A stretch of 64,000 nucleotides of DNA from Bacillus sp. REN16 (GTDB lineage: Bacteria > Bacillota > Bacilli > Bacillales > Bacillaceae_L). The notes under the pieces are model-generated. The model was not told where the DNA came from and made no database searches. It saw only the letters and a program-made list of their open reading frames with translations. The translations under genes were made by a program, and so were the position numbers. Location: NCBI RefSeq assembly GCF_020731355.1, contig NZ_JAJFZK010000011.1, forward strand, positions 59,068 to 123,067, read 5' to 3'. Positions 34,064 to 42,479 of this stretch are shown here, one piece after another; position 1 is the first letter of the stretch; the number at the start of each line of letters is the position of its first letter.

Positions 34064-36232
34064 TTACTGCACCTTCTTTACAACTAGTTTTTCAATCTGG
34101 GCAGCACATGCCTTGAATTCCGGCATTTTTGAGATCGGATCAAGCGCTGCAATTGTCAGTAGATTAATAGATTCTTCATGACCGAAATGATACGGAACAA
34201 ACACGGTATCTTTTCGGATTGCTTCTGTGATTTTTACTTTGTAGATACTTTCGCCTCTTCTTGTAAAAAGACGAACTCGTTCTTCATGCTGAATATCGTA
34301 TTTCGCTGCCGTTTCCGGATGGACCTCAACATATGGTTCTGGACACATATCGTGCAGGAACGGGATACGTCTTGTTTGGTTTCCTGATAGATAGTGGTAC
34401 ACTACACGTCCCGTTGTGAGGCGAAGCGGATACGTTTCATCCGGTTCTTCAGCCGGCGGACGGTATGGCAATGCACAAATCTTTGCTTTTCCATCTGGAT
34501 GATAGAATTTTTTATCGAGGAACATATGTGGTGTTCCCTTATCTTCTTCATCACGGCAAGGCCAGAAAACCCCGTCCTGCTTATCGATTTTATCCCATGT
34601 TGCTCCGTAGTAGTCGGCATAGCCGCCCTTACTAGCAAGACGGAATTCGTCGGCAACATCGCTAGCTGTTTTTAAATGTGAAAAATATTTTCCTCTTCCA
34701 AGACGCTCTGCAAGCTCAACCTGCATTTGCCAATCAGGCTTAGATTCACCAATTGGTTCTTGTGCTTTATTAATTTTGATGATGCGTCCTTCGAGATTGG
34801 TTACAGTTCCTTCGTCCTCAGACCATGTCACAGACGGTAGAACGACATCTGCAAACTCTGCAGATTCTGATAAGTAAAAGTCTGCACACACCATGAAGTC
34901 CAATGATTTAAGAGCTTTTCTCACAAAGTTTAGGTTTGGTGCAGATACAGCTGGATTCGAGCAAAGTAAATATAAACCACGAATTGTTTTTTGCTCCATT
35001 AGCTCAAACATTTCATACGCGGATACACCTGGTTGCGGCATTTCTTCTGGTGTAATCCCCCAAACCTGACAGACCTCTTTCACATGCTCTGGGTTTGTCA
35101 GTTTGCGATAGCCTGGCAATAGATCTGATTTTTGTCCATGTTCGCGGCCACCTTGACCGTTTCCTTGACCTGTGAAAGTCGCAACACCTGATTTTGGTCG
35201 ACCAATTTTACCAGTGACAAGTGCCATATTCGTATAGCCGGATACATTGTCGACACCCTTATGCTGCTGCTCAATCCCGCGGGCAAACATAACCACTGCG
35301 TTTGGTGCTTTTCCGTAAATTTCTGCTGCACGAATAATTTTTTCAGGTGCTACCCCAGTTAACTCGCTTGTGTATTCAGGTGTGAATTCCTTCACAAGCT
35401 CCCGCGTCTCTTCAAAGCCATTCGTGTGATTGGCGATAAATTCTTCATCTGCATATCCGTTTTCAATCAATAAATGTAAAATTCCATTTGCTAATGCCAG
35501 GTCCGTTCCTGGTTTTAAATCTAAATGTATATCCGCTCTTCTAGCTACTGGTGTTTCACGCGGGTCAACAACAATGATATAGCCGCCCCGTTCCTGAACG
35601 TTCCAAACGCGGAACATGGAGGTCGGATGACATTCAGCTGTATTGCTTCCTGCTATAAATAAGCAATCCGTTTCATGAATATCTGTCCATGGAAGTGTTG
35701 ATCCACGGTCAACCCCAAATGAACGAAGGAATCCGCCGGCCGCACTTGACATACAGAAACGTCCGTTGTAGTCGATGTAGCGAGTACCAAGTGCCACACG
35801 AGCAAACTTCCCTGTTAAATAGCATTTTTCATTCGTCATTGACACTCCACTGAAGACAGATAATGAATCCTTCCCATATTCCTCTTGCAGTTTCGTGAAT
35901 TTTTTGGCGATTAAATGATATGCCTCATCCCAGCTTGCTTCACGAAAACCTTTTGTCGTTCCTTTTAATGAAGCATCATCGCGGATAAGCGGTTTTAAGA
36001 TCCGGTCCTTATGATTCGTTTGTTGGTAGGCAGTAACTCCTTTCGGACACATTTTTCCGACAGTTACTGGCCAGTCATAGCGCGGTTCAACACCGATAAT
36101 TTTATTTGTCGCTGTGTTAACTCTAAGATTCATTCCACATTGCATCCCGCAATAGCTGCAATGTGTTTTAATTAATTTTTCATTTGGATGAATGACATTT
36201 TCGATCTCTTTAAAAAACTTATCCCTTTGCAT
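34064..36232 (-). CDS. Molybdopterin oxidoreductase, NasC/NarB/NapA-like nitrate reductase catalytic subunit
   Basis: 722-residue bis-MGD enzyme of the DMSO reductase superfamily, without a Tat signal, so cytoplasmic. Cys25, Cys28, Cys32 and Cys62 (HCSYCGMQC ... KMCPKG) form the N-terminal [4Fe-4S] site. Cys160 in NGRFCMSSAAGG matches the molybdenum-ligating Cys of assimilatory and periplasmic nitrate reductases. The C-terminal cofactor domain includes RLTTGRVVYHYLSGNQTRR. Formate dehydrogenase would have SeCys/Cys in a different context, but a different oxyanion substrate cannot be excluded. It overlaps the membrane cytochrome gene by 14 bp. NarK2 at the operon end supports nitrate. Confidence 0.88.
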   Translation of the reverse strand: MQRDKFFKEIENVIHPNEKLIKTHCSYCGMQCGMNLRVNTATNKIIGVEPRYDWPVTVGKMCPKGVTAYQQTNHKDRILKPLIRDDASLKGTTKGFREASWDEAYHLIAKKFTKLQEEYGKDSLSVFSGVSMTNEKCYLTGKFARVALGTRYIDYNGRFCMSSAAGGFLRSFGVDRGSTLPWTDIHETDCLFIAGSNTAECHPTSMFRVWNVQERGGYIIVVDPRETPVARRADIHLDLKPGTDLALANGILHLLIENGYADEEFIANHTNGFEETRELVKEFTPEYTSELTGVAPEKIIRAAEIYGKAPNAVVMFARGIEQQHKGVDNVSGYTNMALVTGKIGRPKSGVATFTGQGNGQGGREHGQKSDLLPGYRKLTNPEHVKEVCQVWGITPEEMPQPGVSAYEMFELMEQKTIRGLYLLCSNPAVSAPNLNFVRKALKSLDFMVCADFYLSESAEFADVVLPSVTWSEDEGTVTNLEGRIIKINKAQEPIGESKPDWQMQVELAERLGRGKYFSHLKTASDVADEFRLASKGGYADYYGATWDKIDKQDGVFWPCRDEEDKGTPHMFLDKKFYHPDGKAKICALPYRPPAEEPDETYPLRLTTGRVVYHYLSGNQTRRIPFLHDMCPEPYVEVHPETAAKYDIQHEERVRLFTRRGESIYKVKITEAIRKDTVFVPYHFGHEESINLLTIAALDPISKMPEFKACAAQIEKLVVKKVQ

Positions 36233-37304
36233 TCTGATTTGCCTCCTTGACTTTTACCTCGTGGGTCGGGAAGCCGGAAAATTGTGCAATCCGGTATTTT
36301 CTTCGACATGGAAGACACATTTCAGCTAAATGATGGCCTTCTTTTGTTTTAAAATGAATATCGTTAACATCGAGTACCTCGATGACATCTTGAGATTGAT
36401 CTACGGAAACAAAGCCCGCTCCACAAACCTTACATTGCTTCGTTTCTTTTTCGGCATAATGCTCACGATAGTTTCTCGCCAATACACTCATTGGACGGAA
36501 TGGAATATGAGCAAGCTTTCCGAATGGCAGGTAAATCAGTGTGATAATAACCGACCATTGGTGAATCAAGGACATCACAGGCTGACCAGCCCCATGTAAG
36601 AAAATGTTCATGAAGGTTAAAAGTAAACCGGTAATACTTACGAATAACAGCATATACAACGGCATCAAGTCATAAATAAACTTTTGTTCTGCTTTCGCTT
36701 GGAAGTTTTTCACTCGACGGTAAAGCGCCATACAAACTCCCATGATTACCATCACAGCCGTAATATTTAATGCATTATAGGAAAGGTTTGCGATGATACC
36801 GTCCGCTGGAACAGTCATCACCTTTATTCCCATTGCGATAATGTTGTAGTAGCCATTGTCATCCATCGTGAAGTACATCCAACCGAAGACAAGTGGAAAT
36901 GTAACAAAACAAGAAAGGATACAGCCCCAACCGATTAAAATATGTTGGGTCCATCGGTAAATTCCCCTATTCCAGATGAAATTGTATGTACCCAAATGCT
37001 CAACTGATGTTTTTGGTGTTGATTTTCGAAACAGCAGTTTTATTCCTTTTTTAATAATGATCTTAGTTGGCGGTCTTTCCCCCCACGCAATAAAGCGATA
37101 AAAGAATCCTCCAATAAAAACGATGGTTCCAACCATATAGCCATAAAGATTTAAATCAACATGTGTAAACATTCGTGTTCCGATAAATGATAATAAAGCC
37201 AGCCCTAGAACAGATAAAAACATGGACTTGGCAAACTTTGAAGCAAATGCATTATTATAAGCCGGTGACTGCTTCTTTTGGACGGCAGCAGCTTTTGCCT
37301 GCAT
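36219..37304 (-). CDS. Membrane b-type cytochrome-like subunit with C-terminal zinc ribbon
   Basis: 361 residues: about six membrane segments (residues 25-285) with histidines in or near helices (MFTHVDLNLYGY, YRWTQHILIGWG, IFLHGAGQPV, SLIHQWSVI, KLAHIPFRPM) that could bind heme b. A cytoplasmic tail carries two CxxC pairs (CKVCGAGF and CLPCRRKYR). It resembles NarI/HdrE/DsrM-type quinone-reactive cytochromes, not NarI itself. First gene of the operon, start at 37304 behind AGGAGGAG. It presumably takes electrons from menaquinol. Heme count is inferred. Confidence 0.8.
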   Translation of the reverse strand: MQAKAAAVQKKQSPAYNNAFASKFAKSMFLSVLGLALLSFIGTRMFTHVDLNLYGYMVGTIVFIGGFFYRFIAWGERPPTKIIIKKGIKLLFRKSTPKTSVEHLGTYNFIWNRGIYRWTQHILIGWGCILSCFVTFPLVFGWMYFTMDDNGYYNIIAMGIKVMTVPADGIIANLSYNALNITAVMVIMGVCMALYRRVKNFQAKAEQKFIYDLMPLYMLLFVSITGLLLTFMNIFLHGAGQPVMSLIHQWSVIITLIYLPFGKLAHIPFRPMSVLARNYREHYAEKETKQCKVCGAGFVSVDQSQDVIEVLDVNDIHFKTKEGHHLAEMCLPCRRKYRIAQFSGFPTHEVKVKEANQNAKG

Positions 37305-37336
37305 ACGAACTCCTCCTCAATCGATTAACTTATACT

Positions 37337-37379
37337 TATTGTAGAAGAACTGTGATTTAAAACATATCAGGGAACACCC
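37337..37379 (-). promoter_or_regulatory. Molybdoenzyme operon promoter with NreC-type box
   Basis: On the minus strand GGGG-TGTT-CCCT (37368-37379; also readable as AGGG-N5-CCCT with 37380) has its centre 31.5 bp from the first base of a TACAAT -10 (37337-37342). Distance and -10 sequence are identical to those at nreA. Confidence 0.65.
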
Positions 37380-37444
37380 CTATCTTTGATCGAAAAACCC
37401 CTTAATTGTAACAATTTCTTGAACTCAAAATCGCTTAGTTAACA

Positions 37445-37453
37445 TGTTATAAT
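37445..37453 (+). promoter_or_regulatory. Extended -10 promoter of nreCB-like pair
   Basis: TGTTATAAT fits an extended -10 (TGnTATAAT) 33 bp before the GTG start; no good -35 is visible. Confidence 0.5.
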
Positions 37454-37485
37454 AAGAGTACTGAAGATTTATGGGGAGGTTTATT

Positions 37486-38139
37486 GTGGTTAAACTACTG
37501 ATTGTTGACGATCATGCCGTTGTCCGTTCAGGACTGATGATACTGTTGAACGGTAAAAATCATATAGAAGTCATTGGGGAAGCTTCTGAAGGGGACGAGG
37601 CGATAAAAAAAGCAAGGGAATTAAACCCTGATGTGGTACTCATGGACTTAAGCATGCCACACGGAAAAGACGGGTTGACTGCTACACAAGAGCTTCATGA
37701 GCTTATGCCAAAGATCGCGATTTTGATTTTAACAATGCACGATGATGAGGAGTATTTATTTAGAGCGATTCATGCCGGAGCTTCTGGTTATATTTTAAAA
37801 AATGCTCCACACGAGGATTTACTCGGGGCGATTGAGTCTGTTTCCTCAGGCAATGCGTACTTAACCCCTTCCGCAACAAAGGTGCTAATGAGCGGCTATT
37901 TAGATCGTGTCAAAAATGGGGATAACGCAGATTCCTTTGCCTTGCTGTCTGAGCGTGAAAAAGAAGTGCTAGAATGGATTGCAAAGGGATATTCCAATAA
38001 AGAAATTGCGGAGCATCTAGTGATTAGTGTAAAAACCGTTGAATCTCATAAAAGCAATTTGATGGAAAAACTCGGTTTGAAAACACGGCCTGAACTTGTG
38101 AAATATGCAATGAAGAAAGGATTGCTACATTTTGAATAA
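37486..38139 (+). CDS. nreC: NarL-family response regulator, NreC-like
   Basis: 217 residues: receiver domain with LLIVDDHAVVRSG, phosphoacceptor VLMDLSMP and Lys in YILKNAPH, then a LuxR-type DNA-binding domain (LLSEREKEVLEWIAKGYSNK). GTG at 37486 lies six bases after GGGGAGG and yields the standard N-terminus VVKLLIVDDH; the ATG at 37471 lies in that ribosome site. Followed by an overlapping kinase gene. The likely target boxes are those at 30096 and 37368. Confidence 0.9.
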   Translation: MVKLLIVDDHAVVRSGLMILLNGKNHIEVIGEASEGDEAIKKARELNPDVVLMDLSMPHGKDGLTATQELHELMPKIAILILTMHDDEEYLFRAIHAGASGYILKNAPHEDLLGAIESVSSGNAYLTPSATKVLMSGYLDRVKNGDNADSFALLSEREKEVLEWIAKGYSNKEIAEHLVISVKTVESHKSNLMEKLGLKTRPELVKYAMKKGLLHFE

Positions 38140-39238
38140 AATTGATCGACTCAAACACCAATCCGAAATTGGCGGCCCCAGTGTCGTTTCACTTCTTGCA
38201 GATCTAGATAAGCATATAGAGGATTCAAATTTTCGGGAGGATGTTGAAAAATCATTGCGACATCTTGCGGATTTAACATTTGCACTGGATGAATCCTCAA
38301 TCGTGGCAATCACTGATCGACAAGGAAAAATTCAATACATTAATAATAAGTTTTGTGAAATCTCGAAGTATTCGAAAGCAGAACTATTAGGGCAGGATCA
38401 CCGAGTCATTAATTCTGGACACCATGACAAGGAATTTTGGAAGGAAATGTGGAGGACGATTGGTTCTGGTCATGTCTGGAAGGGTGAAATTAAAAACAAA
38501 GCGAAGGACGGTTCCTATTATTGGGTCGATACGACAATTGTTCCGATTTTAGCTGAAAATGGACGCCCAAATCAATATTTAGCTGTTCGTCACGAGGTCA
38601 CTGCATTAAAAGAAACCCAGGAAGAACTAAAAAATATGATGACACGTGTGATCAGCATTCAAGAAGAAGAGCGGAAGCGTTTTTCACGTGAGCTTCATGA
38701 TGGAATTGGGCAAAGTATGTTTTCATTATTGATACAGCTTGATCAGATGCTAAGTGAAAAGCCAGATGAACGTCTCGGGCAATTGCGTCAGGATGTTTCT
38801 TTTATGATGGAGGATATTCGAGGTCTTGCCTGGGAGCTACGCCCTTCCGTTCTCGATGACCTAGGCGTTGTCCCAGCACTTCGTAAATATGTTGAAAACT
38901 ACTCCCAGCATTACGGGATTCATGTTGAATTTGAATGTACATTAAAGACGCGTCTGGATATCCATAAGGAAACAACGATTTATCGCGTTGTCCAAGAAGC
39001 GTTAACAAATACTGCGAAATACGCAAATGTGTCTGATGCCATTGTTAAAATTCATGAAGAAGAGTATGATGTCACTGTTGAGGTAATTGACAATGGCCAA
39101 GGCTTTACTAGCGATGAAAAAGGAAACGGCGTCGGCCTCTTTAGTATGGAAGAACGTGCCCGAGGTATCGGCGGGAGCATTACTTTGGAGTCTGAAGTTG
39201 GAAAAGGAACAACGCTGAAGCTTGTCGTACCGAAATAG
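38132..39238 (+). CDS. nreB: Cytoplasmic PAS histidine kinase, NreB-like without Fe-S cysteines
   Basis: 368 residues, no membrane helix. A PAS domain (about 55-165, AITDRQGKIQYINNKFCEIS to VRHEVTALKE) is followed by a HisKA_3 phosphoacceptor RKRFSRELHDGIGQSMFSLL and ATPase motifs (EALTNTAKYA, DNGQGF, GVGLFSMEERA). Staphylococcus NreB binds an oxygen-labile [4Fe-4S] cluster with four PAS cysteines; here the PAS domain has a single Cys, so oxygen sensing by that route is not possible. The TTG start overlaps the nreC stop by eight bases. The partner GAF protein is likely NreA at 30209. Confidence 0.85.
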   Translation: MNKIDRLKHQSEIGGPSVVSLLADLDKHIEDSNFREDVEKSLRHLADLTFALDESSIVAITDRQGKIQYINNKFCEISKYSKAELLGQDHRVINSGHHDKEFWKEMWRTIGSGHVWKGEIKNKAKDGSYYWVDTTIVPILAENGRPNQYLAVRHEVTALKETQEELKNMMTRVISIQEEERKRFSRELHDGIGQSMFSLLIQLDQMLSEKPDERLGQLRQDVSFMMEDIRGLAWELRPSVLDDLGVVPALRKYVENYSQHYGIHVEFECTLKTRLDIHKETTIYRVVQEALTNTAKYANVSDAIVKIHEEEYDVTVEVIDNGQGFTSDEKGNGVGLFSMEERARGIGGSITLESEVGKGTTLKLVVPK

Positions 39239-39247
39239 AAATATGAT

Positions 39248-39267
39248 GGCCTGCCCTTGGGCAGGCC
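39248..39267 (+). terminator. Terminator of nreCB-like pair
   Basis: GGCCTGCC-CTTG-GGCAGGCC followed by TTTATTTT. Confidence 0.85.
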
Positions 39268-39268
39268 T

Positions 39269-40141
39269 TTATTTTGAAACTTTTCTCTGATAAGTAGATA
39301 AAATGACACCTCCAACAATGAACAGAGATCCCACTATTTCCGCACCCGTTATTGGTTTCAATAATATGATGAATCCCATTAGCATCGCAACAAAGGGTTC
39401 CAGATTAGATAATATAGAAGCCTTCGAGGCATCGACATATCTAATATAGTTATTCCAGATAAGATTTGCAATGCCATGCACAACAACGGCAGTTACAATC
39501 AACAAGGCCCAATCGGAAATTGTGGAGCTTATTCTTAGTGGAGTGTCGATTGTAAACGCAAACGGAATCGACACAATCAGCCCCACGATATTTGAATATA
39601 ACGTAATGGCCATCGGGGACATTCGCGTCGATAGTAGTCTTGTCATAATAATCATAACTGCAAATGTAATCATCGTTAAAACGATCCATAAAAGCCCCTT
39701 ATCCACATGAATCGAAGAAAATGTCCCTTTTGTGACAACAAAGAAAATCCCTACAATGGCAACAATGGATCCTACTAACATACGCATCGTAAATTTTTCC
39801 TTCAAAAATAGAGCTGCTAAAATTCCCGTTAAAATGGGAGTCGTTGCTAAAATTAATGCGGATGTGGTTGGATCAGCCGTCTCTAATCCTTTAAAAAATG
39901 TCCACTGGTTGATGAAAACACCAACCACTCCAAGTATGAGAATGGAAACAAGATCAGATCTATTAATCGATTTCTTCCCTTTATTGAATGTGGACAATCC
40001 CATTAAAAAGAGGACAATAAACAAAAGTCTTAACATCGTTAACATGGTCGGCGAAAAATGTACAACTAATATTTTACCAAATACAAAATTGCTTCCCCAT
40101 ACCACTACACAAAAAGTCAGCCAAGAATAGGCTTTTAACAT
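39269..40141 (-). CDS. EamA/DMT superfamily transporter
   Basis: Ten-helix drug/metabolite exporter-type protein, 290 residues, with two EamA repeats; the first starts MLKAYSWLTFCVVVWGSNFVFGK and ends near FFVVTKG, the second contains ASKASILSNLEPFVAMLMGF, a typical repeat end. Single gene, convergent with the kinase. Substrate unknown (often amino acids or metabolites). Confidence 0.88.
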   Translation of the reverse strand: MLKAYSWLTFCVVVWGSNFVFGKILVVHFSPTMLTMLRLLFIVLFLMGLSTFNKGKKSINRSDLVSILILGVVGVFINQWTFFKGLETADPTTSALILATTPILTGILAALFLKEKFTMRMLVGSIVAIVGIFFVVTKGTFSSIHVDKGLLWIVLTMITFAVMIIMTRLLSTRMSPMAITLYSNIVGLIVSIPFAFTIDTPLRISSTISDWALLIVTAVVVHGIANLIWNNYIRYVDASKASILSNLEPFVAMLMGFIILLKPITGAEIVGSLFIVGGVILSTYQRKVSK

Positions 40142-40285
40142 CTATAACACCTTCCACTAATTACGCTACTTTGATTTATTTTGTCTCGATATCATCGAAT
40201 TCAATCATTGGCGACTACGATTTCTCTTTGAATCTACTAATTTTTCAAATATAATGAATTTAACTATTAGAAAAGGATGTGGACT

Positions 40286-41191
40286 ATGATTTATAAACCT
40301 CGTACTAAGTCCGAAGAATTAACTATTTTTGAGTTTTTAAACAAGCGAACAGAGTTATCCAGCAAGGACAAGCAGTATTTTACGAATCTGAAAAAAGGGT
40401 ACGAAGGAGAAGTACGATTCGATTCTTTTACAGAAAAACTTCAATGTGACTGCTTAGTAATAAATGATTTATTACTTGAAGTGAATAACACAATCTTCCA
40501 AATCGACACTTCCATTTTGATCAATGCAAAACTTCAATTCTATGAAGTGAAAAATTATGAAGGCGACTACTTTTATGAATCGAACAAACTATTAAAGAAA
40601 CCCAAACACGAAGTGACGAATCCCCTACTTCAATTGAGTCGAAGTGAATCATTATTGAGTCAATTGCTTCGTAACCACGGAAGTCACCTCCCGATTGATG
40701 CTTCTGTTGTCTTTATCAATCCTACTTTCACCCTTTACCAAGCACCCCTAAATTTACAAGCTATTTTACCGACGCAACTCAAAAATTACATGGGCTCCTT
40801 GGATGCAGACCCATCAAAAATAAACGAAAAACAGAAAAGGATTGCTGATCTGTTAGTTTCATTACATATCACCAAATCCCCTTATTCTAAGATTCCTAGT
40901 TATCATTACGACGGTTTACGAAAAGGGCTTACCTGCGCGGTATGTGATTCATTTTCTATCGTAATTGAGGGTCGGAAATGTAGATGTGAAACATGCGGAC
41001 ACAAAGAATTGGTTTCAGATGCCGTACTGCGAGCTGTTAAGGAATTTACGATCCTATTCCCGGACGAAAAGATTACAACGAATATTGTTTATGATTGGTG
41101 TCGGGTGGTTCCGTCAAAGGAGAGAATTCGTTACATTCTTTCTAAGAATTTCACATTAGTGGGAACTCATCAATGGTCATTTTTTGTTTGA
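40286..41191 (+). CDS. NERD-domain protein with C-terminal zinc ribbon
   Basis: About 301 residues. The N-terminal half (KKGYEGEVRFDSF ... FYEVKNYEGDYFYE) matches the nuclease-related domain with its conserved G-E and ExKN-like residues. A C-terminal ribbon LTCAVCDSFSIVIEGRKCRC ... CETCGHKE adds two cysteine pairs. The start at 40286 lies eight bases after AAAGGA. Standalone gene with no defence partner nearby. Nuclease activity is predicted from the family, not shown. Confidence 0.75.
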   Translation: MIYKPRTKSEELTIFEFLNKRTELSSKDKQYFTNLKKGYEGEVRFDSFTEKLQCDCLVINDLLLEVNNTIFQIDTSILINAKLQFYEVKNYEGDYFYESNKLLKKPKHEVTNPLLQLSRSESLLSQLLRNHGSHLPIDASVVFINPTFTLYQAPLNLQAILPTQLKNYMGSLDADPSKINEKQKRIADLLVSLHITKSPYSKIPSYHYDGLRKGLTCAVCDSFSIVIEGRKCRCETCGHKELVSDAVLRAVKEFTILFPDEKITTNIVYDWCRVVPSKERIRYILSKNFTLVGTHQWSFFV

Positions 41192-41262
41192 ATTAAAGCG
41201 TTTGTGCTTTTTGAAAAAGAGGCGTGCTTGTATAAAAATTTACTTATAATAGCTTACATTAT

Positions 41263-41630
41263 TTTTGAAGGGGAATTAGGCGAGTCTCCTTGCCCCTTTT
41301 CCTCTTCATTAACTCGATGAACGGGATTCGGGCATGGTTCCTCGCTTCTTTTCCTCTTCATTGACGGGATGAAAGGGATTTGCACACGATTCCTTGCTCC
41401 TTTTCCTCTTCATTACAGAGATGAAAGGGATTTGCGCACGATTCCTCGACCCTTTTCCTCTTCATCAAAGCGATGAACGGGATTCGTGATTGATTCCTCG
41501 CTCTTTTTCCTCTTCATTGACGCGATGAAGGGGATTCGGACTTAATCCCTCGCTCCTTTTCCTCTTCATTACTGCGATGAAAGGGATTTGCCCACCATTC
41601 CTCGCTCCTTTTCCTCTTCATTCCGCCGCG
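41263..41630. repeat. 52-bp tandem repeat array A
   Basis: Seven units at exactly 52-bp steps (CTTCAT at 41304, 41356, 41408, 41460, 41512, 41564, 41616). Consensus: CTCGCTCCTTTTCCTCTTCAT, seven variable bases, then ATGAAAGGGATTTGC. Each unit can form a CTTCAT/ATGAAG hairpin. The array lies between the convergent NERD and transaldolase genes. A related array with the same period lies at 61623-61805. The flanking bases 41192-41262 show nothing recognisable. Confidence 0.9.
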
Positions 41631-41653
41631 CCAACTTATTTTGTTAACCTAAA

Positions 41654-41686
41654 AAACCCCAATCCGCACCGCGCGAACTGGGGTTT
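41654..41686 (-). terminator. Terminator of tal
   Basis: AAACCCCA (41654-41661) pairs with TGGGGTTT (41679-41686). On the minus strand the stem is followed by a short T-run. Confidence 0.7.
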
Positions 41687-41709
41687 CCCTTAAAACGTAA
41701 AAATCTCAA

Positions 41710-42375
41710 TTATTTTACTGCTTTTACCCAGTCAGCTGCGAATTTTTCTAAACCTTGGTCTGTAAGTGGGTGCTTTGTAAGTTGCTCAATTACAGAGTAT
41801 GGAATAGTTGCGATATGTGCACCAGCCAATGCTACGCGAGTAACGTGGTCTGGGTGTCTTACGGATGCAGCGATAATTTGAGCATCTAAGTTGTGAACAC
41901 GGAATAGCTCAGCGATTTTAGCTACAAGTTGTACACCATCTTCAGAGATGTCGTCAAGACGGCCCAAGAATGGTGATACATATGTTGCACCAGCACGAGC
42001 TGCTAATAATGCTTGATTCATTGTGAAGATTAAAGTAACGTTTGTTTTAACGCCTTTTTTAGCTAGGTAGCGAGTAGCTTCTAAACCTGCTACTGTCATC
42101 GGAACTTTGATTGTGATGTTTTTGTCGCCACCGTTAATTTTTAGAAGCTCTTCTGCTTCAGCAATCATTTGTTCAGCTGTTTCAGCGCTTGGAGATACTT
42201 CAGCAGATACGCTTTCTACCTCTGGCACAGCTTGAAGGATTTCAGCGATGCGGTCTTCGAATTTAACGCCTTCTTTTACTACAAGTGATGGGTTAGTTGT
42301 TACACCAGATAGTACACCCATTTTATACGCTTTTTTAATATCTTCCAGGTTAGCTGTATCGATAAAAAATTTCAT
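41710..42375 (-). CDS. tal: Transaldolase (small TalA/FSA type)
   Basis: 221-residue class I aldolase fold enzyme of the pentose phosphate pathway. The start [20 protein letters not shown] and GVTTNPSL are family signatures; the Schiff-base Lys is in NITIKVPMT. Size and sequence fit the short bacterial transaldolases rather than fructose-6-phosphate aldolase, though the two are close. It lies 104 bp downstream of transketolase in the same direction, consistent with joint expression. Confidence 0.95.
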   Translation of the reverse strand: MKFFIDTANLEDIKKAYKMGVLSGVTTNPSLVVKEGVKFEDRIAEILQAVPEVESVSAEVSPSAETAEQMIAEAEELLKINGGDKNITIKVPMTVAGLEATRYLAKKGVKTNVTLIFTMNQALLAARAGATYVSPFLGRLDDISEDGVQLVAKIAELFRVHNLDAQIIAASVRHPDHVTRVALAGAHIATIPYSVIEQLTKHPLTDQGLEKFAADWVKAVK

Positions 42376-42479
42376 TTCTTTTTCCCTCCAGTAACTTTAT
42401 TATATCACAGATATTTTTAACACATTTGACTCACCTATTCGCAAGGTTAAGTCAAATGCGATTAGTAAAAACTACTATA

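Noticed and set aside
40286..41191. Defence island around the NERD protein
   Set aside because: The gene stands alone between metabolic genes; no restriction, toxin-antitoxin or other defence genes are next to it.
41263..41630. CRISPR array
   Set aside because: Units are 52 bp with most of the unit conserved and only about seven variable bases, no 30-bp unique spacers and no cas genes. The same applies to 61623-61805 and 17221-18375.
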